From an uncultured Aquimarina sp. (lineage in GTDB: Bacteria > Bacteroidota > Bacteroidia > Flavobacteriales > Flavobacteriaceae): DNA of 64,000 nt. The notes beneath the pieces were generated by a model. It worked only from the letters and a program-made list of their open reading frames with translations, did not search any database and was not told where the DNA came from. The translations under genes and the position numbers were made by a program. The number at the start of each line of letters is the position of its first letter. Within the stretch, counting starts at the first letter, position 1. Location: positions 1 to 64,000 of the forward strand of contig CANNFM010000012.1 in assembly GCA_947503835.1 (NCBI GenBank), read 5' to 3'. Of this stretch, positions 9,316-18,328 are shown in pieces.

Positions 9316-9798
9316 ATGATCTATAAGTTGTGTATACTTCTTTTTTTTGTCTCTTTTTCGGAAAACCAAACTATTTCCAATAAAGAATATCATTATGAAT
9401 ATTATACCAATGGAACTCTAAAAGCGGAGGGCTGGAAAATTGGAGAGACTAAAGTTGATTTTTGGCATTTTTATCATGATAACGGAAATATATCACACGA
9501 AGGGCATTTTAAAAATAATAAAAAAGATGGGTATTGGTATTTCTATTCTACAAAAGGAAAATTACTCAAAGAAGGTCATTTTATAAACAACAAAGCCGAA
9601 AAATGGTGGATTTTTTACGATATTGCCGCTCAAATAACCAGAAAATATCAATATAAAAACAATAAGAAAGAAGGATATTGCTTATTGTACAAAAACAATA
9701 AACTTTTTAAAGCTGAAAGATATATCAACAATCAAAAAACCGGTGAATGGACCGATATCTTCAGTTTTAAAAGAGACAACCCTAATGCTTCCCTATAA
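9316..9798 (+). CDS. Secreted MORN-variant repeat protein (YwqK-like)
   Basis: A 160-residue protein with a short hydrophobic leader and about five repeats of roughly 23 residues. The repeats have the form YxxNGxLkxEGxxxxNkkxGxWxfY, for example FYSTKGKLLKEGHFINNK. This is the MORN_2/YwqK-like repeat, common in Bacteroidota and of no settled function; the annotation 'antitoxin' often attached to it is not supported here. It ends one base before the first glycosyltransferase starts, so it is the first gene of that operon. Confidence 0.7.
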   Translation: MIYKLCILLFFVSFSENQTISNKEYHYEYYTNGTLKAEGWKIGETKVDFWHFYHDNGNISHEGHFKNNKKDGYWYFYSTKGKLLKEGHFINNKAEKWWIFYDIAAQITRKYQYKNNKKEGYCLLYKNNKLFKAERYINNQKTGEWTDIFSFKRDNPNASL

Positions 9799-10491
9799 AT
9801 GCCTCCTAACATAAACGTTATCATACCCGCTTTTAATGAAGAAGAGTCTATCGCTCATGTAATTAAAGATATCCCAGATATAGTATCTGAGGTAATTGTA
9901 GTAAGTAATAATTCTACAGATCACACCGAGAAGGTAGCAAAAAGAGCAGGAGCAACTGTTTTACAAGAAAAACAAAAAGGATATGGTTATGCCTGTTTAA
10001 AAGGTATGGAATACATTGCTTCAAAAGACCATAAGCCCGATATTGTTGTTTTTCTAGACGGAGATTATAGTGATTATCCCGAAGAACTCACCCATGTTAT
10101 CGCTCCAATACTAGACAATGATATTGATTTAGTAATAGGCTCCAGAGTAAAAGAACAGCGTGAATTAGGTTCTATGACTTTTCCTCAAATATTTGGTAAT
10201 TGGCTAGCTACCAGTCTAATGAAGCTTTTTTTTAATGCAAAATTTACCGATCTTGGACCTTTCAGAGCCATCAAATACAGTACTTTATTAGCACTAGAAA
10301 TGACTGATAAAACCTATGGATGGACCATAGAGATGCAATTAAAAGTAATACGAAGGAAATATACATATATCGAGGTCCCAGTATCTTACAAAAGGAGAAT
10401 AGGTGTCTCAAAAGTTTCAGGAACCATAAAAGGTGCTATATTTGCAGGCGTTAAGATTTTAAGTTGGATTTTTAAATATAGCCTTAGATAA
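9799..10491 (+). CDS. GT2 glycosyltransferase, dolichyl-phosphate-mannose-synthase-like
   Basis: A 230-residue soluble GT-A enzyme. VIIPAFNEEESIAHVI opens the nucleotide-binding half, and FLDGDYSDYPEEL carries the DxD-type metal site near residue 90. The size and lack of transmembrane helices match DPM1-type polyprenyl-phosphate hexose synthases. It probably loads a hexose from a nucleotide sugar onto a polyprenyl phosphate. The GT-C enzyme two genes on would use such a donor. Starts directly at the end of the MORN gene and shares an A with the next gene's start (TAATG at 10489-10493), indicating translational coupling. Confidence 0.82.
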   Translation: MPPNINVIIPAFNEEESIAHVIKDIPDIVSEVIVVSNNSTDHTEKVAKRAGATVLQEKQKGYGYACLKGMEYIASKDHKPDIVVFLDGDYSDYPEELTHVIAPILDNDIDLVIGSRVKEQRELGSMTFPQIFGNWLATSLMKLFFNAKFTDLGPFRAIKYSTLLALEMTDKTYGWTIEMQLKVIRRKYTYIEVPVSYKRRIGVSKVSGTIKGAIFAGVKILSWIFKYSLR

Positions 10492-11963
10492 TGGATGTTG
10501 CTATCATCATAACCTACACATTAGCCCTACTAATCATATTTATGTATAGTTTGGCTCAACTGAATCTGCTTGTTAATTACCTGAAATCCCGAAAGCAACC
10601 TGATAATTCACCTACTTTTGATTTTTCAAAACAAGAAGAGATTCCGTATGTAACAATTCAGTTACCCGTATATAATGAACTATATGTAATGGATCGTTTG
10701 CTCGATAACATTGCTGAATTAGAGTACCCCAAAGATAAATTAGAGATACAAGTATTAGATGATTCTACAGATGAATCTGTGGTCACTACTGCCGCTCATA
10801 TCGAAAAACTTCAAAAAACCGGTTTAGATATCCAACACATATGCCGTGAGGACAGAACTGGATTTAAAGCAGGAGCTCTAAAAGAAGGGTTAAAGATTGC
10901 CAAAGGACAATATATTGCCATTTTTGATGCGGATTTCCTTCCAGGCGAAAAGTGGTTATTACAAACCATTCCTTATTTTAAAGACGAAAACATTGGTGTA
11001 GTACAAACCCGATGGGGTCATATCAACAGAGATTATTCTATGCTCACTAAAATCCAGGCATTTGCATTGGATTTCCATTTTACGATGGAGCAAGTAGGGC
11101 GTAATTATAAAGACCATTTTATTAATTTCAATGGTACGGCCGGTGTTTGGAGAAAAACATGTATCGAGGATGCAGGAAACTGGCAAGGAGATACCCTTAC
11201 CGAGGATCTTGATTTAAGCTACCGTGCACAACTAAAAAAATGGAAGTTCAAATATCTTGAAGAAGTTGAAACTCCTGCAGAATTACCTGTTGTTATTAGT
11301 GCGGCAAGATCACAACAATTTAGATGGAATAAAGGTGCTGCCGAAAATTTTCAGAAATTATACTGGAAATTACTTAGAGACAAATCGGTACCTTTTAAAA
11401 CTAAATTTCATAGCTTCTTTCATTTATTGAATAGTAGTATGTTCTTATTGGTACTATTGGTTGCTGTATTAAGTGTACCCGTAATGTATATTAAGAACAG
11501 TAATCCAATGTTTAGTTGGTATTTTAATGTTATTGCCTTTTTTGCATTAAGTACTGTTATATTTTTCTTTTGCTATTGGCATACCTTTAAAAAGATACAT
11601 GGCAAAGGATTTTGGAATTTTATGGAATATATAAAGATGTTCTTTACATTTTTCTCGATCGCTATGGGATTCTCTGTACATAACTCTATGGCAGTTCTAG
11701 AAGGACATTTTGGGAAGAAAAGTGAATTTGTTCGTACTCCAAAATTTAATGTTAGTACCTTAAAAGATTCTTGGAAAGGTAATAAATATGTTAGCAAAAA
11801 TATTTCAGGAAATACCATTATAGAAGCTTTGCTAATGGGGTATTTTGGTTTTGCATTGTATAGTGCATTCATACTGCAGGATTTTGGTTTATTCTTATTT
11901 CATATTATGTTATTTATGGGGTTTGGATTCGTATTCTTTAAATCTATTACTTCTAAAATATAA
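10491..11963 (+). CDS. Processive GT2 glycosyltransferase (cellulose-synthase/CSLA-like)
   Basis: A 490-residue membrane protein: N-terminal helix, then a cytosolic GT-A domain. Motifs in order are VLDDSTDES (D), IFDADFLPG (DxD), TLTEDLDLSYRA (TED) and QQFRWNKG (Q-Q/R-x-R-W). At least four transmembrane helices follow. The complete D, DxD, TED, QxxRW set is the mark of processive beta-glycan synthases; the order and size resemble plant CSLA mannan synthases and their bacterial relatives. The polymer made cannot be read from sequence. Start and stop overlap its neighbours by one base on each side (TAATG). Confidence 0.8.
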   Translation: MDVAIIITYTLALLIIFMYSLAQLNLLVNYLKSRKQPDNSPTFDFSKQEEIPYVTIQLPVYNELYVMDRLLDNIAELEYPKDKLEIQVLDDSTDESVVTTAAHIEKLQKTGLDIQHICREDRTGFKAGALKEGLKIAKGQYIAIFDADFLPGEKWLLQTIPYFKDENIGVVQTRWGHINRDYSMLTKIQAFALDFHFTMEQVGRNYKDHFINFNGTAGVWRKTCIEDAGNWQGDTLTEDLDLSYRAQLKKWKFKYLEEVETPAELPVVISAARSQQFRWNKGAAENFQKLYWKLLRDKSVPFKTKFHSFFHLLNSSMFLLVLLVAVLSVPVMYIKNSNPMFSWYFNVIAFFALSTVIFFFCYWHTFKKIHGKGFWNFMEYIKMFFTFFSIAMGFSVHNSMAVLEGHFGKKSEFVRTPKFNVSTLKDSWKGNKYVSKNISGNTIIEALLMGYFGFALYSAFILQDFGLFLFHIMLFMGFGFVFFKSITSKI

Positions 11964-13363
11964 TGTTACAGGTATGGAAATATCATAAGTTTTCCATACT
12001 CCTTATTGTATTAGGTATACTTTTTTATTGGAGTTTCGCTTTTGAGCTAGAACGAACTGATTTTACTAAGATGATTGCCCTATGGGTTGGATTATTTATC
12101 ATCGCCTATAAAATTATTCAAACACATCCTAATCATTGGAAACTCCTTGCAGCGGCTGCCTTATTATTTCGTGTCGTATTTCTATTTGCTATTCCAAACC
12201 TTTCGCAAGACTTTTATCGTTTTATTTGGGATGGAAGAATGTTACTTGAAGGATTTAATCCGTATCTCTCATTACCCGAAGTATGGGTAGCCCAAGGTAA
12301 TGCGCCTATTGCTCAAGCCCAGGAATTATATAATGGCATGGGGCAACTAAACGGAAGTCACTACACCAATTATCCTCCCATGAGCCAGTTTTGTTACTTC
12401 ATTGCTGCGCTATTTGCCAGTAAAAGTATTTTGGGATCTGCAATGGTATTTAGAGTGCTTATTATCTTGGCTGATGTGGGTACTTTTTTCTTCGGAAGAA
12501 AGCTATTACAAGCACTCAAACTTCCTGAAAAAAACATCTTTTGGTATATACTGAATCCTTTTATTATTATAGAACTTACCGGCAACCTTCATTTTGAAGC
12601 GGTAATGGTATTTTTTATCATCTGGTCATTATATCTATTACATAAAGGATATTGGTATTGGGCAGCAGTTATTTTAGCGCTTTCGGTATCTGTGAAGCTC
12701 ATCCCTTTGTTATTTTTACCCTTATTTTTCCAGAAATTTGTGATAGGTGAGCGAAAAGGATTCGATAAACTTAGTCTTACGTTGGGATTACCAAAATTAA
12801 TAGGATTTTACAGTGTTGTTCTTTGTACAGTTTTTCTAACGTTTGCACCCTTCCTTTCGGGAGAGTTCTTTCATAATTTCAAAAGAACAATTACACTCTG
12901 GTTTCAGAACTTTGAATTCAATGCCAGTATTTTTTATATCATTCGCTGGATAGGATATCAAATCGTAGGGTGGAATGTTATTGAAACCGCCGGTAAGATT
13001 CTACCACTGGTGACCATTACCATTCTTCTTGGGTTAACGTTCTTCAGAAAAAATAAAACTACACCACAACTAATTACTGCCATGGTTTTGGGTATATGCA
13101 CCTATTACTTTTTATCAACTACCATACATCCCTGGTATATTGCTGTGCCTTTGTCTCTTTGCGTGTTTACCCATTATAAATTTCCAATTGCCTGGTCATT
13201 TATGGTGATCCTAAGCTACACAGCATACTTACATCCTGATTTTAAAGAAAACCTGTGGATGGTGGGATTAGAATATGCAGTTGTATTTGTTATTTTTGGT
13301 TGGGAAATCTATAAAGTCACAAAAACTGAGATAAAACTCAGCCCTACATCATCTTTAAATTAA
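11963..13363 (+). CDS. GT-C polyprenyl-phosphate-hexose-dependent glycosyltransferase (mannosyltransferase-like)
   Basis: A 466-residue integral membrane protein with about 11-12 hydrophobic helices. The first large loop has the acidic motif QDFYRFIWDGRMLLEGFNPY and later HYTNYPPMSQ, typical of GT-C enzymes of the MptA/B and GT87 type. These use polyprenyl-phosphate-mannose or glucose on the outer face. The DPM1-like gene two positions upstream could provide the donor. Its last 20 bp overlap the 3' end of the convergent pseudouridine synthase gene. Confidence 0.75.
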   Translation: MLQVWKYHKFSILLIVLGILFYWSFAFELERTDFTKMIALWVGLFIIAYKIIQTHPNHWKLLAAAALLFRVVFLFAIPNLSQDFYRFIWDGRMLLEGFNPYLSLPEVWVAQGNAPIAQAQELYNGMGQLNGSHYTNYPPMSQFCYFIAALFASKSILGSAMVFRVLIILADVGTFFFGRKLLQALKLPEKNIFWYILNPFIIIELTGNLHFEAVMVFFIIWSLYLLHKGYWYWAAVILALSVSVKLIPLLFLPLFFQKFVIGERKGFDKLSLTLGLPKLIGFYSVVLCTVFLTFAPFLSGEFFHNFKRTITLWFQNFEFNASIFYIIRWIGYQIVGWNVIETAGKILPLVTITILLGLTFFRKNKTTPQLITAMVLGICTYYFLSTTIHPWYIAVPLSLCVFTHYKFPIAWSFMVILSYTAYLHPDFKENLWMVGLEYAVVFVIFGWEIYKVTKTEIKLSPTSSLN

Positions 13364-14171
13364 TCACTTCTTGCTCGGTAAGTATACGCCAATGACCACG
13401 TGGTAAATCCTTTTTAGTTAATCCACCAAATATCACCCGATCTAATTTGATCACATTATAGTTAAGATGTTCAAAAATTTTGGTGATAATATTGTTCTTT
13501 GCCGATTTCAGTTGTACTCCAATTTCATTTTTCGAGGCACCTTCAATATAGCTTATTTCATCTACCTGAATAAATCCTTCTTGAAGTTTCATTCCTTTCT
13601 GAATTTTCTCAAGGTCTTCGAACTTTAAATTACGATCCAATTCTACATGAAATATTTTACGAACCCCACTTTTATGGTGTGTTAACTTTTTTTCTAAATC
13701 GACATCGTTGGTAAATAAAAGTAACCCTGTAGTATTACGCTCTAACCTACCCACAGGTTTAAGTGGGTGTTTTGAGGCATTTGCCACCAAATCCATTACT
13801 GTTCTAGTTTTTTCAGGACTTGTGCTGGTTACAAAACCTTTTGGTTTATTAAGAAGTACATATTCTTTTTTGTGTGGAGTAATAAGTCTACCGTCAAATT
13901 TTACCTCATCGGTTAACTTTACCTTATATCCCATCTCGGTAATTGGTTTCCCATTCACCCATACACTTCCGGTTTGGATATATAAATCAGCTTCTCTTCT
14001 AGAACAAACTCCAGAGTTAGCTACAAATCTATTGAGTCTTATCTCATCAGAATTGGATATCTTTTTTGGTCCTTGATTAGTCTTTTTTGCAGGTGCATTA
14101 CTTCGATCAAAAGACTTACTTTTTGATTTTCCACTTCTTTTTCCTCCTTTGGAATTATCTTCACGACTCAT
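13344..14171 (-). CDS. RsuA/RluB-family pseudouridine synthase with Glu at the catalytic Asp position
   Basis: A 275-residue protein. A basic, Ser/Lys-rich tail (1-40) precedes an S4 RNA-binding domain (IRLNRFVANSGVCSRREADL, about 44-90) and the synthase domain (about 103-265). The family's catalytic motif is GRLDxxTxGLLLLTND; here it reads GRLERNTTGLLLFTND. Glu144 therefore replaces the aspartate that attacks the uridine, with codon GAG at 13740-13742. Everything else in the motif is kept. The target would be 23S or 16S rRNA. Whether the enzyme is active is open. A well-formed promoter lies just upstream. Confidence 0.83.
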   Translation of the reverse strand: MSREDNSKGGKRSGKSKSKSFDRSNAPAKKTNQGPKKISNSDEIRLNRFVANSGVCSRREADLYIQTGSVWVNGKPITEMGYKVKLTDEVKFDGRLITPHKKEYVLLNKPKGFVTSTSPEKTRTVMDLVANASKHPLKPVGRLERNTTGLLLFTNDVDLEKKLTHHKSGVRKIFHVELDRNLKFEDLEKIQKGMKLQEGFIQVDEISYIEGASKNEIGVQLKSAKNNIITKIFEHLNYNVIKLDRVIFGGLTKKDLPRGHWRILTEQEVINLKMM

Positions 14172-14185
14172 ATCTAAAATTTTTG

Positions 14186-14215
14186 CAAAGATAGTTGATT
14201 ACTTCATAGGTTCAA
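14186..14215 (-). promoter_or_regulatory. Bacteroidetes-type promoter for the pseudouridine synthase gene
   Basis: On the minus strand TTG (14215-14213) is followed after 19 bases by TATCTTTG (14193-14186), an exact fit to the TTG-N19-TAnnTTTG consensus. The -7 element lies 14 bp before the start codon, so the message would be nearly leaderless. Confidence 0.7.
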
Positions 14216-14221
14216 CAACTA

Positions 14222-15175
14222 TTATTCATCAAACCTAATGGTACTTTGTCGCTTCCTATTTACGTGTAATTGTGTAACATCGGGCCTTGAATAATGCCCA
14301 ACAGGATCAAAATTTTGACGTTCTTGCAATACCCGATTAAAGTCTAAGGTTGCTACTAGCAATCCTTCTTTATTCAAAACCGGCTCAAGGATCCATTCTC
14401 CATCAGGTCCGGCAATACACGAACCGCCATTTCCTAAAATATCAGGTGCATTTTTCAAAATCTCATCAAGATGTGGTGTACTCGCTGGAAAATCATCTTT
14501 CCTCATCAAACTAGAAACCGAAATCACGTACGAACGGGATTCTCTTGCAATAAAACGGGTAATATCTTTCGTGTTATAATCACTACCAGGCCATACTGCA
14601 ATGTGTAAATTTTCTCCCTGACCATATAACGCAGCTCTGGGCAATGGCATCCAATTCTCCCAACAATTTAATCCCCCAACCGTAAATGCTTTTAGAGGAT
14701 GTACTAACAATCCATTACCATCACCAGGTGACCATGTTAATCGCTCTTCATAGGTAGGTTGCAACTTTCTGTGTACCGATTTAATTTCGCCCATTTGATC
14801 AATATATACCAACGATGCATATAAGCTATGCCCACCTCGATCCAATGGTCGTTCTATAATCCCTAAATATATAGCGATATTATACTCAGCAGCAAGATCA
14901 CATATAGAATCAAGGTCTCCTTTTTCGATGATAATAGCATTCTGGGCATAGTGAGCATGAATTTCTTTTTGAACCGTACTATTAAATTTTGCTCCATTAG
15001 TGAGTTCAACCCAAAAGGGATATCCTGGTAGAAGTGCTTCACCAAAAACAAGTAATTCAGCTTTTTTTGAAGCCGCTTCTTTGATTGAGTTTTCAATTTT
15101 TTTGAGGGTAGCAACTTTATCTAACCAAACAGGAGAAATCTGTGCAAGTGCGACAGTTAATAATTGATCTTTCAT
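14222..15175 (-). CDS. Nitrilase-family carbon-nitrogen hydrolase
   Basis: A 317-residue enzyme with the Glu-Lys-Cys triad of the nitrilase superfamily: LVFGEALLPGYPFW (Glu46), HRKLQPTYEERLTW (Lys in the conserved RKLxPT motif) and GGLNCWENWMPL (nucleophilic Cys). The GEALLPGYPFW and NCWENWMP forms are those of true nitrilases (branch 1), which turn nitriles into acids and ammonia, rather than amidases. Length fits. It sits between the pseudouridine synthase and the isoprenoid genes without obvious functional connection. Confidence 0.85.
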   Translation of the reverse strand: MKDQLLTVALAQISPVWLDKVATLKKIENSIKEAASKKAELLVFGEALLPGYPFWVELTNGAKFNSTVQKEIHAHYAQNAIIIEKGDLDSICDLAAEYNIAIYLGIIERPLDRGGHSLYASLVYIDQMGEIKSVHRKLQPTYEERLTWSPGDGNGLLVHPLKAFTVGGLNCWENWMPLPRAALYGQGENLHIAVWPGSDYNTKDITRFIARESRSYVISVSSLMRKDDFPASTPHLDEILKNAPDILGNGGSCIAGPDGEWILEPVLNKEGLLVATLDFNRVLQERQNFDPVGHYSRPDVTQLHVNRKRQSTIRFDE

Positions 15176-15240
15176 AAAAACGTATTACAAATTAAGTTCT
15201 TAAAATTATAAAAGCAGGACCGATACAGCTGCTTTATTTT

Positions 15241-16149
15241 TTACCACAGAATTCTATCCAAAATCAAATTTACATCGATTAATATGATGCTGAAAGCCCC
15301 AAAAACTATAATTAGTTTTAGAATATTATGTAGCCATACATAATGTATCTTTCGCTTAGAAATCCATAATGCAATCAAGAATACGAAAAGCAACGCCAGA
15401 CACGCATAAAAATATAAGTACATAAATCCTATTTCGTACTTAGTTAATAATAAATACACTGGTATTCCTGAAGCTATAATCAATGCGCTTATTATCTTTT
15501 TGGAAGATAGCTCTCCATAAATAACAGGAATGGTTTTATAGTTCTGAGCCATATCCCCTTTCAGATTTTCTAAATCCTTTGCCATCTCTCTTATCATCAA
15601 CATTAAAAACAGAAAAGTGGCATGTACAAAAATAACCTCGTCAAAATTTTTATAATAAATAAAAACTGCAAAAAATGGTGTTATAGCTAGTATTGAAGCT
15701 ACGGTATTTCCAATAATTGGATATTTTTTTAATTTATGAGAATAGAACCAGATCGCAAAAATATATACCGAGAAAAAAAGGACAGCTCTAAAGGATACAT
15801 AGCTAGCAAATACTACCGACAAAAAATTCAGGATAAAATACCCGGTAAGTTTAGTTTGTTGACTCACCAACCGATCGAGCATTGTCTTTTGTGGCCGATT
15901 AATTAGATCTTTCTCCCTATCATAAAAATTATTAATAATATACCCTGCGGCAATTACTCCTGCAGATGCTAATACAATTACCAACAAATTTGGATCTAGA
16001 ATTACGTTTCGTAATCTGATGTGTGGTGCCAAAATAAAGATAGAAGTAAAATATTGAGCCAGTACAATGATAAGAATATTGTACCCTCGAACAACAGAAA
16101 ATAAACTCAATAGCTTGAGTAAAATGAGCTTATTTTTTCTGGTAAGCAT
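15241..16149 (-). CDS. UbiA-family prenyltransferase (geranylgeranylglycerol-phosphate geranylgeranyltransferase-like)
   Basis: A 302-residue membrane protein with about eight to nine helices. The first Asp-rich motif is NNFYDREKDLINRPQK (about 67-82), a variant of the UbiA NDxxDxxxD motif that binds the prenyl diphosphate through magnesium. The second is around MAKDLENLKGD (about 189-199). Flavobacterial members are commonly annotated as geranylgeranylglycerol-phosphate geranylgeranyltransferases. The acceptor is not proven. It ends the operon with mevalonate kinase 10 bp upstream, consistent with using the pathway's isoprenoid product. Confidence 0.78.
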   Translation of the reverse strand: MLTRKNKLILLKLLSLFSVVRGYNILIIVLAQYFTSIFILAPHIRLRNVILDPNLLVIVLASAGVIAAGYIINNFYDREKDLINRPQKTMLDRLVSQQTKLTGYFILNFLSVVFASYVSFRAVLFFSVYIFAIWFYSHKLKKYPIIGNTVASILAITPFFAVFIYYKNFDEVIFVHATFLFLMLMIREMAKDLENLKGDMAQNYKTIPVIYGELSSKKIISALIIASGIPVYLLLTKYEIGFMYLYFYACLALLFVFLIALWISKRKIHYVWLHNILKLIIVFGAFSIILIDVNLILDRILW

Positions 16150-16159
16150 AACCTGCTTA

Positions 16160-17095
16160 TTAGAAATTATAGACTACTTCTAGCTTATAGTCTTTAAGCG
16201 AAGCTTGCGCTTTCTCAAAATCTTGTGTAAACCCTAAAATATAACCGCCTCCTCCAGAGCCGCATAGTTTAAGATAATAGTCATTGGTCTCTATACCTTT
16301 TTTCCATAGGCTATGAAACTGCTTTGGAATCATGGGTTTAAAATTATCTAAAACGACATGAGAAAGCTCTTTTATATTTGAAAACAAGGATTTAACGTCT
16401 CCTTGTAAGAAATCATCAACACAAGCGTCGGTATATTTTACAAATTGGGTTTTAAGCATATTTCGAAAACCTTCCTGCTTCATGCTTTCCATAAAAATAC
16501 TAACCATAGGAGCAGTTTCGCCTACGATACCGCTATCTAATAAAAAAACCGCGCCTTTTTTGTTCTCTACACTTTGAGAAGGAATCCCTGCCGGCTCAAT
16601 ATTATCTTTAGAATGAATCAGAATCGGAAGACTAAGATAACTATTCAATGGATCTAAACCGGAACTACTACCATGGAAAAAAGATTCCATCAATCCAAAA
16701 ACTTCTTTAAGCTTTATAAGTTTATCTCGGGTAAGGTTTTCTAATACCGTAATCTTGTCATCGGCATATTTATCATAAATCGCAGCGACCAAAGCACCAC
16801 TACTTCCTACACCATATCCTTGAGGTATACTACTATCAAAATACATTCCTGAATGTATATCAGCATGAAGTTTTTCGAAATCAAACTTTACCACTCCTTT
16901 ATCCTGAATCTCTTCAAGATACTTGGCAAAATTTCTAAGATTGTTATTAGATTGTATAGCTTCCTGATCAGGAGTTTCGGATACTTTTAGTGCTCCTTTA
17001 AAAAAATTATAAGGTATAGAAAGACCTTTTGAATCTTTTATAATACCATATTCTCCAAACAAAAGTATTTTAGAATAAAATAGTGGTCCTTTCAT
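16160..17095 (-). CDS. Mevalonate kinase (GHMP kinase)
   Basis: A 311-residue GHMP-superfamily kinase. The N-terminus has KILLFGEYGIIKDSKGLSI (the GEY/H segment for substrate). The ATP-binding loop is PQGYGVGSSGALVAAIYDKY (about 91-110), and the C-terminal glycine-rich motif is KLCGSGGGGYILGF (about 277-290). These three motifs in order define mevalonate/phosphomevalonate-type kinases. It phosphorylates mevalonate with ATP in the cytoplasm. The diphosphomevalonate decarboxylase gene upstream and the prenyltransferase downstream support the assignment. Confidence 0.88.
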   Translation of the reverse strand: MKGPLFYSKILLFGEYGIIKDSKGLSIPYNFFKGALKVSETPDQEAIQSNNNLRNFAKYLEEIQDKGVVKFDFEKLHADIHSGMYFDSSIPQGYGVGSSGALVAAIYDKYADDKITVLENLTRDKLIKLKEVFGLMESFFHGSSSGLDPLNSYLSLPILIHSKDNIEPAGIPSQSVENKKGAVFLLDSGIVGETAPMVSIFMESMKQEGFRNMLKTQFVKYTDACVDDFLQGDVKSLFSNIKELSHVVLDNFKPMIPKQFHSLWKKGIETNDYYLKLCGSGGGGYILGFTQDFEKAQASLKDYKLEVVYNF

Positions 17096-17143
17096 TATTT
17101 TTCTTGTGGTTATATCTAATTTGTATCCCTTATTAGGATAAAG

Positions 17144-18229
17144 TTACAATAATTCTGCACCCAATCCTATTTTGTCACAAATATACTGCCCATTCTGACA
17201 ATACGCAACTAACTCACTGGTAATGAAATCTAAAACCTCTTCTTTTTCAGAATCTGGATATAATAAATGCACATTAGCTCCTGCATCTAGTGTAAAACAT
17301 AATTTAGAACCTGTTTTTTTACGATATTCCCATACTTTATTGATTACCGATAAGGTGTTTGGCTTCATTAAGATAAAATAAGGTAACGAAGTCATCATCA
17401 TGGCATGTAAGGTCAAGGCTTCGCTTTCTACCACTTCAATAAAAGTATCCAAATCTCCCGAGATTAAAACATCTTTTAATGTAGTAAGGTTATCTGCCGC
17501 TTGCTTAAATCGTTCTTGAGCAAATGGATGTCCATGCATTAAGTCATGGCCTACAGTGCTACTTACTTGTTTCTCTCCTTTATCAATTAACAATATCGTA
17601 TCCTGATAATTTTTAAAGTTATGATGAATTGTATGCGGAAATTTAATTGCAAAAGCATCACTGCTTCCTTCTATATCAGGATGACTACCCCAAACTGTTA
17701 TGGGGCCTTCTAAACTTCTGCAAGCGCTTCCTGATCCTAACCGAGCTAAGAATGATGTCTTTTTTAGAAGCTCTGCATCTGAAATGTCTTGATTAATTTT
17801 TTTCTCTAGTTGCATTAAACAATATGCCAATGCACTCATCCCACTAGCCGAGGAAGCAATCCCGCTACTATGCGGAAATGTATTGCTAGTCTCTATAGTA
17901 AACGTATACTGCTTCAGAAAAGGAAGATATTCCTCAATTCTTTCAAAAAAACTTTGAATCTTAGGTTTAAAATCTGATTTTGGTTTTCCTTCAAATAATA
18001 AATCAAAATCAAAATCTTTTGACGCTATATTTCGTTTTTTATACGATAAACTTGTTATCGTTTTACAGGTATCGAGTGTAAAACTAATTGAAGCATTTTC
18101 AGGAAGTTGCACTGGTTTTTTACCCCAATATTTTACTAGTGCAATATTACTTGGAGCAGTACAAGTAATTTTCCCTTCATTAGGTAAACCCGAAATTTCG
18201 GGGGATATAAACTGAGGATAATCCTTCAT
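17144..18229 (-). CDS. mvaD: Diphosphomevalonate decarboxylase
   Basis: About 361 residues. CTAPSNIALVKYWGKK is the hallmark of mevalonate diphosphate decarboxylase, as are FPHSSGIASSASGMSALAYC and the SGSACRS motif. The enzyme turns diphosphomevalonate plus ATP into isopentenyl diphosphate. I prefer the start at 18229 (MKDYPQF) over the in-frame ATG at 18268: the extra 13 residues are not conserved in type. A -7-like TATCTTTG also lies at 18255-18248 (minus strand), inside the longer version. First gene of the three-gene isoprenoid operon, with 48 bp to mevalonate kinase. Confidence 0.9.
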   Translation of the reverse strand: MKDYPQFISPEISGLPNEGKITCTAPSNIALVKYWGKKPVQLPENASISFTLDTCKTITSLSYKKRNIASKDFDFDLLFEGKPKSDFKPKIQSFFERIEEYLPFLKQYTFTIETSNTFPHSSGIASSASGMSALAYCLMQLEKKINQDISDAELLKKTSFLARLGSGSACRSLEGPITVWGSHPDIEGSSDAFAIKFPHTIHHNFKNYQDTILLIDKGEKQVSSTVGHDLMHGHPFAQERFKQAADNLTTLKDVLISGDLDTFIEVVESEALTLHAMMMTSLPYFILMKPNTLSVINKVWEYRKKTGSKLCFTLDAGANVHLLYPDSEKEEVLDFITSELVAYCQNGQYICDKIGLGAELL

Positions 18230-18328
18230 AGAACAAATAATTTTGAACAAAGATAAGTGCTGTATCATATTTAAAGTACATTGTAGTAAAAATAAATTGC
18301 TATTTTAGTACAGCACTAAATCATTTTG

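Noticed and set aside
9316..9798. Antitoxin of a toxin-antitoxin pair
   Set aside because: YwqK-type MORN proteins are often labelled so, but no toxin gene is adjacent and the operon partners are glycosyltransferases; a secretion signal also argues against it.
10491..11963. Bacterial cellulose synthase BcsA
   Set aside because: The processive GT2 motifs are present, but there is no PilZ domain and no bcsB/C/Z-type gene nearby; DPM1-like and GT-C neighbours suggest another polymer.
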